Source: Oceanibaculum pacificum (GTDB lineage Bacteria; Pseudomonadota; Alphaproteobacteria; Oceanibaculales; Oceanibaculaceae). Taken from it: 47,155 bases of DNA. Numbering within the stretch: the first letter of the stretch is position 1; each line of letters begins with the position of its first letter. Shown here in pieces: positions 29,359 through 38,038 of this stretch. The notes below the pieces were generated by a model. That model was given only the letters and a program-made list of their open reading frames with translations, ran no database searches and was not told the origin of the DNA. Position numbers and translations under genes: made by a program. The DNA lies in the NCBI RefSeq assembly GCF_001618175.1, contig NZ_LPXN01000098.1, forward strand, positions 1-47,155, written 5' to 3'.

Positions 29359-31536
29359 ATGACGATGCGGACCGCACGATCCGGCCTGAGGGGAGCGCTG
29401 CGAGCGGCGCTGCTGGGGGGCACCGCCATCATCGTGTGCATGGGATCGCCGGGGCTCGGCCTGGCGCAGGACGCCAAGCCGACCGAGGAAAAGAAGGACG
29501 GCGAGACGCTGGAACTGACGCCGGTACAGGTCGAGGCGCTGCGCAGCATTACCTCCTACGAGGCGACGGAAGGCTACGTCTCCTATTATTCCGTCGCGGC
29601 GACCAAGACCGATACGCCGGCCATCGAGACGCCGCAGTCGATTTCCACCATCGGCCGCCAGGAGATAGAGGATCGCGGCGCCAAGACGATGGCGGAAGCC
29701 GTTCGCTACAGCCCCGGCGTGACCGTGGATAATTACGGCGTCGACCCGCGCGGCTACGATTCCATCACCATCCGCGGTTTCTATTCCTCGACCACCGGCT
29801 CCTTCCGCGACGGGCTGCGCATGGACGGCAACGCCTTTGCCGCCTATACGACGGAGCCCTACGCCATCGAGCGCATCGACGTCATGCGCGGCCCCAGCGG
29901 CGCGCTGTACGGCCAGGCCGAGGCCGGCGGCGTCGTGGACCGCACCACCAAGCGCCCGAACGCCGACATGCGCCAGGAGATCAGGGTCGAGGCAGGCAGC
30001 TGGGACCATTTCCAGGGCGCCTTCGACTTGGGCGGCAAGGCGAATGAGGATGGCAGCCTGCTGTTCCGGCTGACCGGCGTGGCCCGCGAGTCGAACACCG
30101 AGTTCGACTATAACGACGGCACCTCGCAGGATAATAACCGCCTGTTCATCGCCCCGGCGCTGACCTGGAAGGGCGACAAGACCGAGATCACCTTCCTGGC
30201 CGACTACATGAAGGATTCGCGCTCGCCGCTGTTCAACACCTTCGCCAACGAGACCGTCGGCCGAACCGGCGTGGTGGCGGGCGAACCCGGTTTCGACCAG
30301 TTCCATCAGGAACAATTCTCGGTCGGCTATGCCCTGGCGCACCGGTTCGACGACACCTTCACCTTCCGCCAGACCGCCCGCTATTTTGAGGTGGAGGTGG
30401 ATTATCAGACAGTGTCGCCCGGCGTCCTCGCCCCCGACAACCGCACGCTCAACCGCACCACGTTCGGCGCACCGGACGAGCTGGCCCAGGCCGCCATCGA
30501 CAATCAGCTGGAGGCGCGCTTCGACTTCAAGGGCATGAAGCACACCATGCTGTTCGGCTTCGACTACAGCCGCAGCGTGGATGAGTTCAGCTATTATTCC
30601 GGCCTCGCCGCGCCGCTGGACCTGATTAATCCGGTCTATACCGGCGCCGCCCTGCCCGCCACGCCCTATCTGTCGAACGAGCAGACGCTGACCCAGACCG
30701 GCGTCTACATGCAGGACCAGATCAAGCTGGACAAATGGCTGCTGACGCTGGGCGGCCGCTATAGCTGGGTCGATCTCGACACCGACGATCTGCTGAACAA
30801 CACCACCCAGTCCTTTCAGGACAGCGCCTTCACCGGTCGCATCGGCCTGACCTATCTGTTCGACAATGGCGTGGCGCCCTATGCCAGCTTCATCCAGGGC
30901 TTCGTGCCGCGCCAGGGCACCGATCTGTATGGCAAGCCCTTCGAGCCGGAGGATTCGACGCAATACGAGGTTGGCGTGAAATACCAGCCGCTGAACTACA
31001 ATGCGCTGTTCACCGCCTCGGTCTTTCATCTGACCAAAACCAACGTGCAGACCCGCGATCCGTCCGACATCAACAATACGCTGCAAACTGGCGAGATCGA
31101 GGTGCGCGGCCTGGAGCTGGAGGCAAAGGCCGGCCTGTTCAAGGGGCTGGACCTGACCGCCGCCTACGCCTTCATGGACGCCGAGGTGACGCAGAGCAAC
31201 GACGGCAATGTCGGCTTGAGCCCGGTGCTGGTGCCGGAGCATACCGCCTCGCTCTGGGCGGTCTACAGCGTGCAGCAGCCGGAATTGCGCGGCCTGCGCT
31301 TCGGCGGCGGCGTGCGCTATGTCGGCAGCGTCTACAACGACACGCTGAACACCTCGGAGAATCCCGACTATCTGCTGGTGGATGCGTTGGTCGGCTACGC
31401 CGTCAACGACAATATGACGGTGGAGCTGCGCGCCACCAACCTGCTGGACGAGGAATACACCACCACTTGCGCCTTCGGCTCCTGCTATTACGGACCGGGC
31501 CGCTGGGTCAGCGCCAACCTGACCTATCGCTGGTAA
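29359..31536 (+). CDS. TonB-dependent siderophore receptor (FhuA/FpvA-like)
   Basis: Outer membrane receptor importing ferric siderophore, 725 aa from ATG 29359, which has a strong AAAGGAGGGG site; the frame before it is not used. The signal peptide (about 1-37, ending LGLAQ-DA) is followed by a TonB-box-like ETLELTPVQV (49-58). The plug domain has DTPAIETPQSIS and GPSGALYGQAEAGGVVDRTTKRP. A 22-strand barrel ends in the aromatic YRW. Two Cys in TCAFGSCYYGP near the end are typical of siderophore receptors. Fur-box-like sequence upstream supports iron control. No siderophore synthesis or ABC uptake gene is nearby, so the siderophore may be foreign. Confidence 0.95.
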   Translation: MTMRTARSGLRGALRAALLGGTAIIVCMGSPGLGLAQDAKPTEEKKDGETLELTPVQVEALRSITSYEATEGYVSYYSVAATKTDTPAIETPQSISTIGRQEIEDRGAKTMAEAVRYSPGVTVDNYGVDPRGYDSITIRGFYSSTTGSFRDGLRMDGNAFAAYTTEPYAIERIDVMRGPSGALYGQAEAGGVVDRTTKRPNADMRQEIRVEAGSWDHFQGAFDLGGKANEDGSLLFRLTGVARESNTEFDYNDGTSQDNNRLFIAPALTWKGDKTEITFLADYMKDSRSPLFNTFANETVGRTGVVAGEPGFDQFHQEQFSVGYALAHRFDDTFTFRQTARYFEVEVDYQTVSPGVLAPDNRTLNRTTFGAPDELAQAAIDNQLEARFDFKGMKHTMLFGFDYSRSVDEFSYYSGLAAPLDLINPVYTGAALPATPYLSNEQTLTQTGVYMQDQIKLDKWLLTLGGRYSWVDLDTDDLLNNTTQSFQDSAFTGRIGLTYLFDNGVAPYASFIQGFVPRQGTDLYGKPFEPEDSTQYEVGVKYQPLNYNALFTASVFHLTKTNVQTRDPSDINNTLQTGEIEVRGLELEAKAGLFKGLDLTAAYAFMDAEVTQSNDGNVGLSPVLVPEHTASLWAVYSVQQPELRGLRFGGGVRYVGSVYNDTLNTSENPDYLLVDALVGYAVNDNMTVELRATNLLDEEYTTTCAFGSCYYGPGRWVSANLTYRW

Positions 31537-31543
31537 AGACGCC

Positions 31544-31568
31544 GCGGCCGGTCCCCTGGACCGGCCGC
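31544..31568 (+). terminator. Stem-loop after the siderophore receptor gene
   Basis: A perfect 11-base stem (GCGGCCGGTCC/GGACCGGCCGC) with a 3-base loop begins 7 bases after the stop codon. No T-run follows, so it may be a weak or factor-assisted terminator or a 3' end stabiliser. Confidence 0.5.
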
Positions 31569-31639
31569 CTCCCGCCTCAGTCGGGCACGCGACAGCACTG
31601 CCGGAAAACATGGCAGACGGCAATGGGATGGTCGGAAAA

Positions 31640-31715
31640 TGGCGTCCCCACGGGGATTCGAACCCCGGTTGCCGCCGTGAGAGGGCGGTGTCCTAGGCCT
31701 CTAGACGATGGGGAC
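31640..31715 (-). tRNA. tRNA-Glu(CTC)
   Basis: A 76-base cloverleaf on the minus strand with encoded CCA. The acceptor stem is GTCCCCA/TGGGGAC and the anticodon stem CCGCC/GGCGG encloses loop CTCTCAC with anticodon CTC. The T arm contains GGTTCGAATCC. Confidence 0.97.
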
Positions 31716-31732
31716 CGCGAGGCAAGGCGCAC

Positions 31733-31761
31733 TTGATAGCGAAAGCCGGGCGGGGGTTCAA
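31733..31761 (-). promoter_or_regulatory. Promoter of tRNA-Glu
   Basis: On the minus strand TTGAAC (31756-31761) and TATCAA (31733-31738) are exactly 17 bases apart and 18 bases before the tRNA 5' end, giving a short leader as expected for a tRNA gene. Confidence 0.6.
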
Positions 31762-31790
31762 GCGATTTCGGCAGGGAGTGGAGCCGCGAT

Positions 31791-32840
31791 TTATTCGGCG
31801 GCCGTTTTCGCGCCCAGATCGCGGGCGCGTTCGACGAAGCGGCGGGCATCCGCCTCGCTTGTGGCGAAGGAGGTTACCAGGCGGATGCTGGGCGTCTCCG
31901 CCGATCCCCAGCGATAGAAGGCGAAGCCGTCGGCCAGCAGCCCATCGATCGTCGCCGCTGGCAGGGTGGCGAAGATTTCGTTGGCCTGCACCGGATGATC
32001 CAGCGTAATGCCCGGCAGCCGGGCGAGGCCATCGGCCATGATCCTGGCCATCGCATTGGCGTGGCGGGCATTCTTGCGCCACAGATCGTCGGTGAGATAG
32101 GCGTCGAGCTGGGCCGACAGGAAGCGCATCTTGGAGAATAGATGGCCGGCCCGCTTGCGGCGGAAGGCGAAGCTGTCGGCCGCCGCCTCATCGAAGAACA
32201 CAACGGCCTCGGCGGCCATTGCGCCATTCTTGGTGGCGCCGAAGCTCAGCACGTCGACGCCGGCCTTCCAGGTCAGATCGGCGGCCGAGCAGTTCAACGC
32301 CACCAGCGCATTGGCGAAGCGCGCACCGTCCATATGCAGCTTCAGCTTGTATTTCCGGCACACCTCGGCGATGGCGGCGATTTCGGCCGGGGTGTAGATG
32401 GTGCCGGCCTCGGTGACGTTGGTGAGGCTGACAGCGGCGGCCTGCACATGATGCACATTGCCGATTCCGGCGGCGGCCAGCCTGGCGTCCAGCGCCTCGG
32501 CGGTGAATTTGCCGTGCGGCCCGTCGACATGCACCAGCTTGGCCCCGCCGGTGAAGAATTCCGGCGCGCCGCACTCATCTTCCTCGATATGCGCGTTGGG
32601 ATGGCAATAGACCGCGCCCCAGGCCGGCGTCAGGGTCGACAGCGCCAGGGCGTTGGCCGCCGTGCCGGTGGCGACCGGGAAGGCGGTGACCGGGCGTTCG
32701 AAGATTTCGCCCAGCTTTTCCTGCACCCGCGCGGTGATCGGGTCGGCGCCGTAGGAGCTGACCGAGCCCTCGGCGGCGCGCATCAGGGCGTCCAGGATCT
32801 GCGGCGAGGCGCCGGTGACGTTGTCGCTGCTGAAATTCAT
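31791..32840 (-). CDS. ltaE: Low-specificity L-threonine aldolase
   Basis: PLP-dependent fold-type I aldolase splitting threonine to glycine and acetaldehyde, 349 aa. The N-terminus MNFSSDNVTGASP is the family start. PLP Lys204 sits in SFGATKNGAM and Asp171 (HMDGARFANAL) binds the cofactor ring. GTAANALAL near 59-67 contacts the phosphate. It is 12 bases after the small membrane protein gene on the same strand and is probably cotranscribed with it. Low- and high-specificity forms cannot be told apart from sequence by eye. Confidence 0.93.
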   Translation of the reverse strand: MNFSSDNVTGASPQILDALMRAAEGSVSSYGADPITARVQEKLGEIFERPVTAFPVATGTAANALALSTLTPAWGAVYCHPNAHIEEDECGAPEFFTGGAKLVHVDGPHGKFTAEALDARLAAAGIGNVHHVQAAAVSLTNVTEAGTIYTPAEIAAIAEVCRKYKLKLHMDGARFANALVALNCSAADLTWKAGVDVLSFGATKNGAMAAEAVVFFDEAAADSFAFRRKRAGHLFSKMRFLSAQLDAYLTDDLWRKNARHANAMARIMADGLARLPGITLDHPVQANEIFATLPAATIDGLLADGFAFYRWGSAETPSIRLVTSFATSEADARRFVERARDLGAKTAAE

Positions 32841-32852
32841 CGGATCAATCGC

Positions 32853-33179
32853 TTAACGGGTGGGTTCAAGAGTGAAGGAGCCAAGCACACGGCCGGTCGC
32901 CATGTCGAGCACCATCAGCACATCCTGGCCCAGCGGCCCGTCGAGATGCAGGATCGCCCGGTCGCCGGCCGGGATGATCTGGCGCAGCGTGGTGCGCGGC
33001 GGCAGGGCCACCTTGGTGTCCTCGAAGCTGGACAGCGGCACGGCGGCAATGGCCGTCGCGGCCACGGCCGGATCGGCTTTCCTGCCCGACATGCGGCCGG
33101 CCATCTCCACCGCGATGACCGCCAGCCCGACGACGATCAGGACGCTCATGATGACGATGCTGATCTTGACCGCGCGCAT
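32853..33179 (-). CDS. Small single-pass membrane protein, DUF6476-like
   Basis: Protein of 108 aa with an N-terminal membrane anchor (ISIVIMSVLIVVGLAVIAVEMAG, about 6-29) and a periplasmic beta-rich domain (LPPRTTLRQIIPAGDRAILHLDG...). The layout and its place divergent from rluD (68-base gap) resemble the alphaproteobacterial DUF6476 family, a recollection and not a computed match. The ATG at 33179 has a GGGGGAG ribosome site. The function is unknown. Confidence 0.7.
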   Translation of the reverse strand: MRAVKISIVIMSVLIVVGLAVIAVEMAGRMSGRKADPAVAATAIAAVPLSSFEDTKVALPPRTTLRQIIPAGDRAILHLDGPLGQDVLMVLDMATGRVLGSFTLEPTR

Positions 33180-33247
33180 CGGCGTTTCTCCCCCCTGCTG
33201 CTAGCCCATTGCCTTGCACCGCCGACCGGGATAGGCATTCAGCCCAG

Positions 33248-34246
33248 ATGACGCAATCGAAATCGCATGACGACAGCATAGAGGTCGCGGTCGAGACCGA
33301 GGCCGAGATCGGCCACCGGCTGGACCGGTTCCTGGCCGGCCGGCTGGGCCGGATGTCGCGCAGCCGGATAAAGGCGCTGATCGAGCAGGGCATGGTCGGC
33401 GATGCCGACGGGCCGGTCGACGATCCGGCGGCCAAGGTGCGCGCCGGCCAGATTTTCCGTGTCACCCTGCCGCCGCCGGAGGAAGCCCAGCCGGATGCGC
33501 AGAATATTCCGCTGACGGTCGTTTATGAGGATGCCGACCTGATCGTGCTGGACAAGCCGGCCGGCATGGTCGTCCATCCCGCCCCCGGCAACCCGGACAG
33601 CACGCTAGTGAACGCGCTGCTGGCGCATTGCGGCGACAGTCTCAGCGGCATTGGCGGGGTAAGACGCCCCGGCATCGTTCATCGCATCGACAAGGATACC
33701 AGCGGGCTGCTGGTGGTGGCCAAGAACGACCGGGCGCATGCCGGGCTGACCGCGCAATTCGCCGATCATTCCATCGACCGCGCCTATCTGGCCGTGGTCT
33801 GGGGCGTGCCGCTGCCGCCGGCGGGCGCGATAGAGGGCAATATCGGCCGTTCCAACCGCGACCGGAAGAAGATGGCCGTCGTCGCCTCGGGCGGGAAAAC
33901 GGCGCTGACCCGCTACCGCGTGCTAGAGCGCTGCGGCGATACCGCCAGCCTGATCGAGTGCCGGCTCCAGACCGGCCGCACGCACCAGATTCGCGTGCAT
34001 CTGACGGCGAAAGGCCATCCGCTGGTGGGAGATTCTGTCTATGGCCGCAGCCGCGGGGCATCACGGCAAAGTAACGACATCGTGAAACGGACCCTGGGCG
34101 CCTTTCCCCGGCAAGCTCTCCATGCCAGGGAACTGGGGTTCGAGCACCCGAATACAGGGAAAAGACTGATATTTTACAGCGATTTGCCTGGCGACATGGC
34201 GGAACTTTTGAGGGTAATGGGGGTTAACGAACCAAAGGGAAATTAA
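33248..34246 (+). CDS. rluD: Ribosomal large subunit pseudouridine synthase RluD
   Basis: RluA-family enzyme making pseudouridine in helix 69 of 23S rRNA, 332 aa from ATG 33248 (TTG 33209 would extend it into poor sequence). The S4 RNA-binding domain occupies about 20-75 (HRLDRFLAGRLGRMSRSRI). The catalytic Asp148 is in HRIDKDTSG, and QTGRTHQIRVH follows later. The family position next to rpoH and to the DUF6476-like protein is typical for the class. RluA and RluC are close relatives, but synteny favours RluD. Confidence 0.93.
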   Translation: MTQSKSHDDSIEVAVETEAEIGHRLDRFLAGRLGRMSRSRIKALIEQGMVGDADGPVDDPAAKVRAGQIFRVTLPPPEEAQPDAQNIPLTVVYEDADLIVLDKPAGMVVHPAPGNPDSTLVNALLAHCGDSLSGIGGVRRPGIVHRIDKDTSGLLVVAKNDRAHAGLTAQFADHSIDRAYLAVVWGVPLPPAGAIEGNIGRSNRDRKKMAVVASGGKTALTRYRVLERCGDTASLIECRLQTGRTHQIRVHLTAKGHPLVGDSVYGRSRGASRQSNDIVKRTLGAFPRQALHARELGFEHPNTGKRLIFYSDLPGDMAELLRVMGVNEPKGN

Positions 34247-34352
34247 CTGTTTCCGTCGGTCATATTTATGCCATGGCCAGGGTGCAGTATCTGTAATAGC
34301 GAAACGGCCATCCTTATCTAAGGCAGGCCATAAGGCTTACAGGGAGTTTCAA

Positions 34353-35240
34353 ATGACCGCTGCGAGTCCTCCGATACCGGTTATCAGCCCAGAGGGCAAT
34401 CTGTCCCGGTACCTGCAGGAGATCCGCAAGTTCCCGATGCTGACCGTCGAGGACGAGTACATGCTCGCCCGTTCGTGGCAGGAGCATCAGGACGTTCAAT
34501 CGGCCCACAAGCTGGTGACCAGCCATCTGCGCCTCGTCGCCAAGATCGCCATGGGCTATCGCGGCTATGGCCTGCCGGTCAGCGAGCTGATCTCGGAAGG
34601 CAATCTCGGCCTGATGCACGCCGTCAAGCGCTTCGACCCGGAGCGCGGCTTCCGCCTGGCGACGTACGCCATGTGGTGGATTCGCGCCGCGATACAGGAA
34701 TATATCCTGCATTCCTGGTCTCTCGTGAAGATGGGGACGACAGCCGCGCAGAAGAAGCTGTTTTTCAACCTGCGCAAGCTGAAGGGCAAACTGAACGCCA
34801 TCGACGAAGGCGATCTGAGCCCGGAGAACGTCACCAAGATCGCGACCGACCTTGAAGTGCCGGAGCAGGACGTCATCAACATGAACCGCCGCCTGTCGGC
34901 GCCCGACCATTCGCTGAACGCGCCGCTGCGCGTGGATGGCGAGGGCGAGTGGCAGGATTGGCTGGTCGATGACAGCGAAACCCAGGAAACGCTGCTCGCC
35001 GAGCGCGAGGAGCTGACGGGCCGCCGCAAGCTGCTGAACCAGTCGATGAAGGCGCTGAACGATCGCGAGCGTCACATCCTGATGCAGCGCCGCCTGCGCG
35101 AGGACCCGATGACCCTGGAGGATCTGAGCCAGGAATACGGCATCAGCCGCGAGCGCGTGCGCCAAATTGAGGTGCGCGCCTTCGAGAAGCTGCAGAAGGC
35201 GATGAAGAACGCCGCCATCGAGCAGCGCCTGGCCACCTGA
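34353..35240 (+). CDS. rpoH: RNA polymerase heat-shock sigma factor RpoH (sigma-32)
   Basis: Sigma-70-family factor of 295 aa directing heat-shock genes. Region 2 is intact (SEGNLGLMHAVKRFDPERGFRLATYAMWWIRAAIQEYI, about 81-118). The RpoH box QKKLFFNLR (133-141), which sets it apart from other sigmas and serves core binding and degradation, is exact. Region 4 with the helix-turn-helix is near 245-285. A GGGAG site precedes the ATG. No clear sigma-32-type promoter is seen in the 106-base gap after rluD. A strong terminator follows. Confidence 0.97.
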   Translation: MTAASPPIPVISPEGNLSRYLQEIRKFPMLTVEDEYMLARSWQEHQDVQSAHKLVTSHLRLVAKIAMGYRGYGLPVSELISEGNLGLMHAVKRFDPERGFRLATYAMWWIRAAIQEYILHSWSLVKMGTTAAQKKLFFNLRKLKGKLNAIDEGDLSPENVTKIATDLEVPEQDVINMNRRLSAPDHSLNAPLRVDGEGEWQDWLVDDSETQETLLAEREELTGRRKLLNQSMKALNDRERHILMQRRLREDPMTLEDLSQEYGISRERVRQIEVRAFEKLQKAMKNAAIEQRLAT

Positions 35241-35275
35241 GCTTTACCCTCTCCTTAGCGTCCCTGTTCGACTTG

Positions 35276-35305
35276 CCCTCCCCGGTCCCGCCGGGGAGGG
35301 TTTTT
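35276..35305 (+). terminator. Rho-independent terminator of rpoH
   Basis: Perfect 10-base stem CCCTCCCCGG (35276-35285) and CCGGGGAGGG (35291-35300) with a 5-base loop, followed by TTTTT (35301-35305), 36 bases after the rpoH stop. Confidence 0.93.
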
Positions 35306-35326
35306 CTTATCCCGGCGGCCGGCGTA

Positions 35327-35893
35327 TCAGCCCCCCGCCGCCTTCTCTTCCTCGGGCGTTGGGGCAACGGTGCCGTCCCCGCCGGTATCGACGACCGGCG
35401 TGACGCCCCGGGTGATGCTGTCGCCCCATTCGTCCACCAGCTCCTTCTGGTAGCCGCGCAGCTTCTGGATGCGGCGCTCAAGCTGGAACCGCAGATAGAC
35501 CGCGACGACATGGGGGGCGGCGTAGTAGATCAGCCAGCCGCAGGCGGCAGCCCCGTACATGATCATCCAGACGATAGGGTCGCCGACGATCTTCCAGGCA
35601 TGGGCGAAAGTATGGTCGCGCAGCCAGAGCTGCAGCATGAAGGGCAGCACGCCGCAGAAATTCATGCAGCCGACGGAGAAAGCAGCGTATTTCTCGCGCC
35701 GACCATCGACGATATAGGCGACCAGCGTGGGCAGCATGCCGACCGCGACGACCAGCATGGTCGGCAGCACGGCAAGGCCGAGGCCCAGCACCACGAGGAT
35801 CAGCAGCAATTTCCAGCCGCTGCGACGGCGCTCCTGCTGTCCGCCCTTGCGAGACGCAGCCCCTTTCGTCGCCGATTGCCCCTTATTGCTCAT
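35327..35893 (-). CDS. Polytopic membrane protein of unknown function, partner of pseudokinase
   Basis: Protein of 188 aa with a basic, Ser/Gly/Lys-rich N-terminus (about 1-26), about four membrane segments (WKLLLILVVLGLGLAVL, MLVVAVGMLPTLVAYIV, AFSVGCMNFCGVLPFMLQLWL, PIVWMIMYGAAACGWLIYY), a helical basic stretch (YLRFQLERRIQKLRGYQKEL) and an acidic, Pro-rich tail. I do not recognise its family. It starts 30 bases after the pseudokinase stop on the same strand, so the two should be one operon and may form one membrane complex. The ATG has AAGGGGA upstream. Confidence 0.75.
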   Translation of the reverse strand: MSNKGQSATKGAASRKGGQQERRRSGWKLLLILVVLGLGLAVLPTMLVVAVGMLPTLVAYIVDGRREKYAAFSVGCMNFCGVLPFMLQLWLRDHTFAHAWKIVGDPIVWMIMYGAAACGWLIYYAAPHVVAVYLRFQLERRIQKLRGYQKELVDEWGDSITRGVTPVVDTGGDGTVAPTPEEEKAAGG

Positions 35894-35923
35894 CGTTTCA
35901 ATCCCCTTCGCGGGGGCATTGTC

Positions 35924-37921
35924 TCAGAAAACATGGAAGAAGATCACCCCGAAAGCGGTCAGCCCGCCGATCACGCCCGACGCGATGGCGGAAACCTGCT
36001 CGCCCAACTGCGCGGCGATGTAATCCATATGGGTGACTTCGTTGCGCAGATGCTGCACCTGCAGCTCCGCCCGGTTGTGCCCGGCGATGGCGGCGCGATA
36101 GCCCTGCTCGTCCTTGGCCAGCGCCTGGGTGTCCTCCACCAGCGACATCATGCGGGCGATGATGCCGCTCTGGGCCGCCTTGCCCAGCTCCTCCAGCATC
36201 TTCTTGCGCTTCTTCAGATTGTGGAACTGGCTGAAGGTGGGCCGCAGGTGAATTTCCAGCCAGCGGCACAGATTGGGCAGCGGGCCGTTATTGGCGATGC
36301 CCTGCAGGAAGGCCAGCAGGCGCACCTGGCCGACGATGCGGGCGAAATTGTCGCTATCGTTACCCAAAGGCCGCAGCCATTTATCGGTGATCTGCCGGAA
36401 TCGCGCGGCGATAAAGGCGGCGATCTGCCGGTCCATCGGCTCGCTGGCCGGTATCTTGTCCTGCACCGCCGCTTCGATGGCCGGCAGCAACTCGTCGGGC
36501 TCGATGATCATGCGAGTCTCGATCAGCGGGCTGAGGCAATGCATGAACGGGTTCAACTCATACAGCACCCGTTCATATCCGAAGCCCGGCGCGGCCTGCG
36601 CCATATAGGTCGACATGCGCTCGATGGCGCCCTGCTGCCGGGAGAGATCGCCCCGCACCGCGCCGGCCGTGTTGAACCAGGAACTGGGCAGCTTGTTGGC
36701 GATCATCTCGCTCAGCTTCTGGCGCGTGTCCTGACGGTTGGCAGCGGCCGCGACGGCATAGCCGATACCGTCGATATTCACCGCATAGCCGCGATAGCTG
36801 ATCGGCGCGCGCGGGTCCAGGATGATGCTGGTGCGGGCCACGGTCTTGGCGTCCGCCGGCTCTTGCCCGATGGGGCCGAGATTGGAGGTTAGCGCCTTGG
36901 CTACATCCTCGTCCGCCAGGCTGCGGCGCAGCCAGTTATCCAGCGTCTGGCTGCGGACGAGCTGGGCGCTGTTCTCCCAATCCTGGGAAATCGCATAAGC
37001 CAGCGAGCGCACCGTCAGCCGCTCCATCCCGCCGACCGTGATGGCGCGCGCCGCCTTCATCGGCAGCTTGGCGCGGTTCGGCGTCATGCGCCGGCCATTC
37101 ACCCATTGCTCGACATCGCCGACGGTCCAGCGCTCCCGCGGGTCGTCGACCATCAGGCCGCGCAGCAATTCCACCATCGGCAGCGACAGAGTATGCCGCC
37201 CGGCCAGGGTGAGGAATGAGCCCTGCTCCAGACGCAGATGCATCAACTCGTCCGGCGATTTGTCGGCCTCCGGCCGGCGGCCGAGCAGGAAGGTCAGTAG
37301 CGTTGCGCCCAGCGCGAACAGATCGTCGCCGGTGCCGCCATCGCCGCGCGCAATGGGATCGGCCATCGCGCTTTCCAGCGGTTCGATATAATCCGGCTGG
37401 TCGCTGCCCGGTGGGGCGGTGATGCTTTCGCCCAGCACCAGGGTCTTGCCGTCGCCGGCATGGAAGAAATTGGACGGTCGGATCGCCCGGTGCGTCAGGT
37501 TGCGTGAATGCAGCTCCTTCAGGATCGGCACCATGCGCGGCAGCACTCCGCGCTCGATCATCTCCTCGCTCAGCGCCGGAAATTGCATCTTCTCGCTGGC
37601 GACCACGCGCCCCGCCGGCGGCTGCTCATAGATCACGCACATCTGGCGGTAGCGGTCGTCCCGCCCGCCGCTGACGGCCCAATCGATCATGCGCAAGAGG
37701 CCGACGACATTCACCCCGCGCAAGGCATCCATCGTGTCGCAGCGGGGCGGCAGCGTGCGATCCAGCACATAGCCCATGATCGGCACGACCTTTTCGCCGC
37801 GCGGATCGACCGCCAGGAACGCTTTTGCGCGCGGCGAGTCGAACGCCGGCAGCGGCTGGTCGAGCAAAACCTCGTACCGCCCCTTCAGCGTCAGCTTCTG
37901 CGTCGAACCTGCTTCCGCCAT
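35924..37921 (-). CDS. Protein kinase-like pseudokinase with C-terminal membrane anchor
   Basis: Protein of 665 aa. Residues about 15-290 follow a Ser/Thr kinase fold: ELHSRNLTHRAIRPSN, then a GDDLFALG (about 198-205) as in subdomain IX, and a DPRERWTVGDVEQW end. Catalytic residues are lost: HRD reads HRA (Ala146 for the Asp), the following Lys is Arg148 and the DFG reads GES (164-166). No ATP-anchoring Lys is obvious in the N-lobe (KVVPIMGYVL). Asn151 survives. The rest (about 300-640) is helical with an unrecognised domain, and residues 643-665 form a membrane anchor. It is followed 30 bases later by a polytopic membrane protein gene. A scaffold or signalling role is inferred; phosphotransfer is unlikely. 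Confidence 0.8.
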   Translation of the reverse strand: MAEAGSTQKLTLKGRYEVLLDQPLPAFDSPRAKAFLAVDPRGEKVVPIMGYVLDRTLPPRCDTMDALRGVNVVGLLRMIDWAVSGGRDDRYRQMCVIYEQPPAGRVVASEKMQFPALSEEMIERGVLPRMVPILKELHSRNLTHRAIRPSNFFHAGDGKTLVLGESITAPPGSDQPDYIEPLESAMADPIARGDGGTGDDLFALGATLLTFLLGRRPEADKSPDELMHLRLEQGSFLTLAGRHTLSLPMVELLRGLMVDDPRERWTVGDVEQWVNGRRMTPNRAKLPMKAARAITVGGMERLTVRSLAYAISQDWENSAQLVRSQTLDNWLRRSLADEDVAKALTSNLGPIGQEPADAKTVARTSIILDPRAPISYRGYAVNIDGIGYAVAAAANRQDTRQKLSEMIANKLPSSWFNTAGAVRGDLSRQQGAIERMSTYMAQAAPGFGYERVLYELNPFMHCLSPLIETRMIIEPDELLPAIEAAVQDKIPASEPMDRQIAAFIAARFRQITDKWLRPLGNDSDNFARIVGQVRLLAFLQGIANNGPLPNLCRWLEIHLRPTFSQFHNLKKRKKMLEELGKAAQSGIIARMMSLVEDTQALAKDEQGYRAAIAGHNRAELQVQHLRNEVTHMDYIAAQLGEQVSAIASGVIGGLTAFGVIFFHVF

Positions 37922-38038
37922 CTGGCCGCCCTTTTAGCGCCTTTGGTTGAGTCGGGGCATCATAGCACCACGCAACGGCGGCAGGTGGTCAAACTTCGGC
38001 TTGGCTTATGTTCCGAAACCGTTACCGACTTACCGCTT

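Noticed and set aside
29251-31623. Minus-strand open frame of 790 codons
   Set aside because: Shadow of the TonB receptor, whose signal peptide, plug and C-terminal aromatic residue are clear.
34247-34352. Sigma-32-type promoter before rpoH
   Set aside because: No CTTGAA-like and CCATNT-like pair at proper spacing could be found.
35273-36892. Plus-strand open frame of 539 codons
   Set aside because: Shadow of the membrane protein and pseudokinase genes; starts inside the rpoH terminator.
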